From assembly GCA_013298595.1 (NCBI GenBank), contig JAAFIG010000042.1:1-39097 (forward strand): 39,097 nucleotides of DNA, given 5' to 3'. The stretch's first letter is position 1, and the number at the start of each line of letters is the position of its first letter. Shown here piece after piece: positions 39,073-39,097 of this stretch. The notes under the pieces were generated by a model, which did no database searches, had not been told where the DNA came from, and saw only the letters and a program-made list of their open reading frames with translations. The translations under genes and the position numbers were made by a program. Source of the DNA: Deinococcales bacterium. GTDB lineage: Bacteria; Deinococcota; Deinococci; Deinococcales; JAAFIG01.

Positions 39073-39097
39073 CATCTTCATCGCTGTTTTCACAGTC
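39032..39097 (+). CDS. Start of a membrane protein, possibly LptF/LptG-like permease (cut by window edge)
   Basis: From ATG 39032 a frame runs to the window end: MRTRTLLGKYIISDIFIAVF... GGAGG lies ten bases upstream. The short basic start followed by a hydrophobic segment recalls LptF/LptG (YjgP/YjgQ) permeases, but 22 residues are too few to be sure. It overlaps the tail of the broken sigma frame in another phase, which again suggests that tail is not real coding sequence. Confidence 0.4.
   Translation, partial: MRTRTLLGKYIISDIFIAVFTV

Noticed and set aside
1-39097. CRISPR array, tRNA, rRNA, integrase, intact insertion sequence
   Set aside because: Looked for on both strands; no regularly spaced repeats, no tRNA-like arms with CCA/T-loop, no transposase or integrase motifs were seen.

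Overview
The window looks like a contig from a moderate-GC (roughly 45-47% by eye) diderm, aerobic, heterotrophic bacterium. My best guess is a member of the Deinococcota (Deinococcus-Thermus) or a close relative, at about 50-60% confidence. The reasons are: many genes have a -10 box (TANNNT) only 5-7 bases before the start codon, i.e. leaderless messages as are common in Deinococcus; the gene set (VanW, YbaB, UbiA/MqnP, a DUF4384-like lipoprotein, a GAF-rich histidine kinase, a 'KAETGSIGRAL' DNA-metabolism protein); and a beta-barrel-like exported protein that implies an outer membrane. No rRNA, tRNA, CRISPR array, prophage or intact transposase was found. The first and last genes are cut by the window edges.

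The strongest signal is a composition feature rather than a gene. The palindrome CTCGAG occurs about 250 times by hand count (one per ~157 bases), against about 10 expected by chance. Its one-base neighbours (TTCGAG, GTCGAG, ATCGAG, CTCGAA) occur only a handful to a dozen times each. It is spread over genes of all functions, on both strands and in intergenic sequence. It resembles the highly iterated palindrome HIP1 (GCGATCGC) of cyanobacteria but with a different core. In proteins it leaves Leu-Glu, Ala/Thr/Ser-Arg and X-Ser-Ser/Arg pairs.

Layout. 1-102: tail of an unknown gene. 264-1829: biotin-dependent carboxyltransferase. 1855-6049 (minus): a DUF3108-like protein, a previously hidden 58-residue gene, an oligopeptide-type ABC permease pair, an unknown protein and an isoprenylcysteine methyltransferase-like protein. 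6108-12534: exported propeller-like protein, exported LamG-like protein, VanW, RNHCP protein, a DUF885-type metallopeptidase, YbaB, UbiA/MqnP and a membrane protein. 12664-15681: LacZ-type beta-galactosidase. 15835-19436: exported repeat protein, outer-membrane-like protein, ClC channel with a TrkA-C domain and an unknown protein, then a palindromic intergenic repeat. 19660-22893 (minus): a molybdenum hydroxylase pair (IorA/IorB type) with a periplasmic thioredoxin.

23015-29783 is a beta-mannoside locus: Gfo/Idh/MocA dehydrogenase, sugar isomerase, LacI repressor, GH2 beta-mannosidase and class II aldolase. Two promoters of the same design (TTGACA, 17-18 spacer, TACGRT) each carry the same 13-bp site TTTGTTTAGTAAA just downstream, and a variant sits before lacI, so a LacI-controlled regulon can be read directly from the DNA. 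29764-32227: BMP-type binding lipoprotein, a membrane protein and a DUF4384-like lipoprotein. 32299-35043: multi-GAF histidine kinase. 35095-35982: DNA-metabolism protein. 36029-38389 (minus): DUF3455 lipoprotein, Rieske protein, exported superoxide dismutase and CHRD lipoprotein, which suggests an envelope oxidative-stress cluster. 38555-38796: a pair of inverted compound repeats ending at the ribosome-binding site of an ECF sigma factor gene that is broken after region 2. The window ends in the start of a possible LptF/LptG-like permease.
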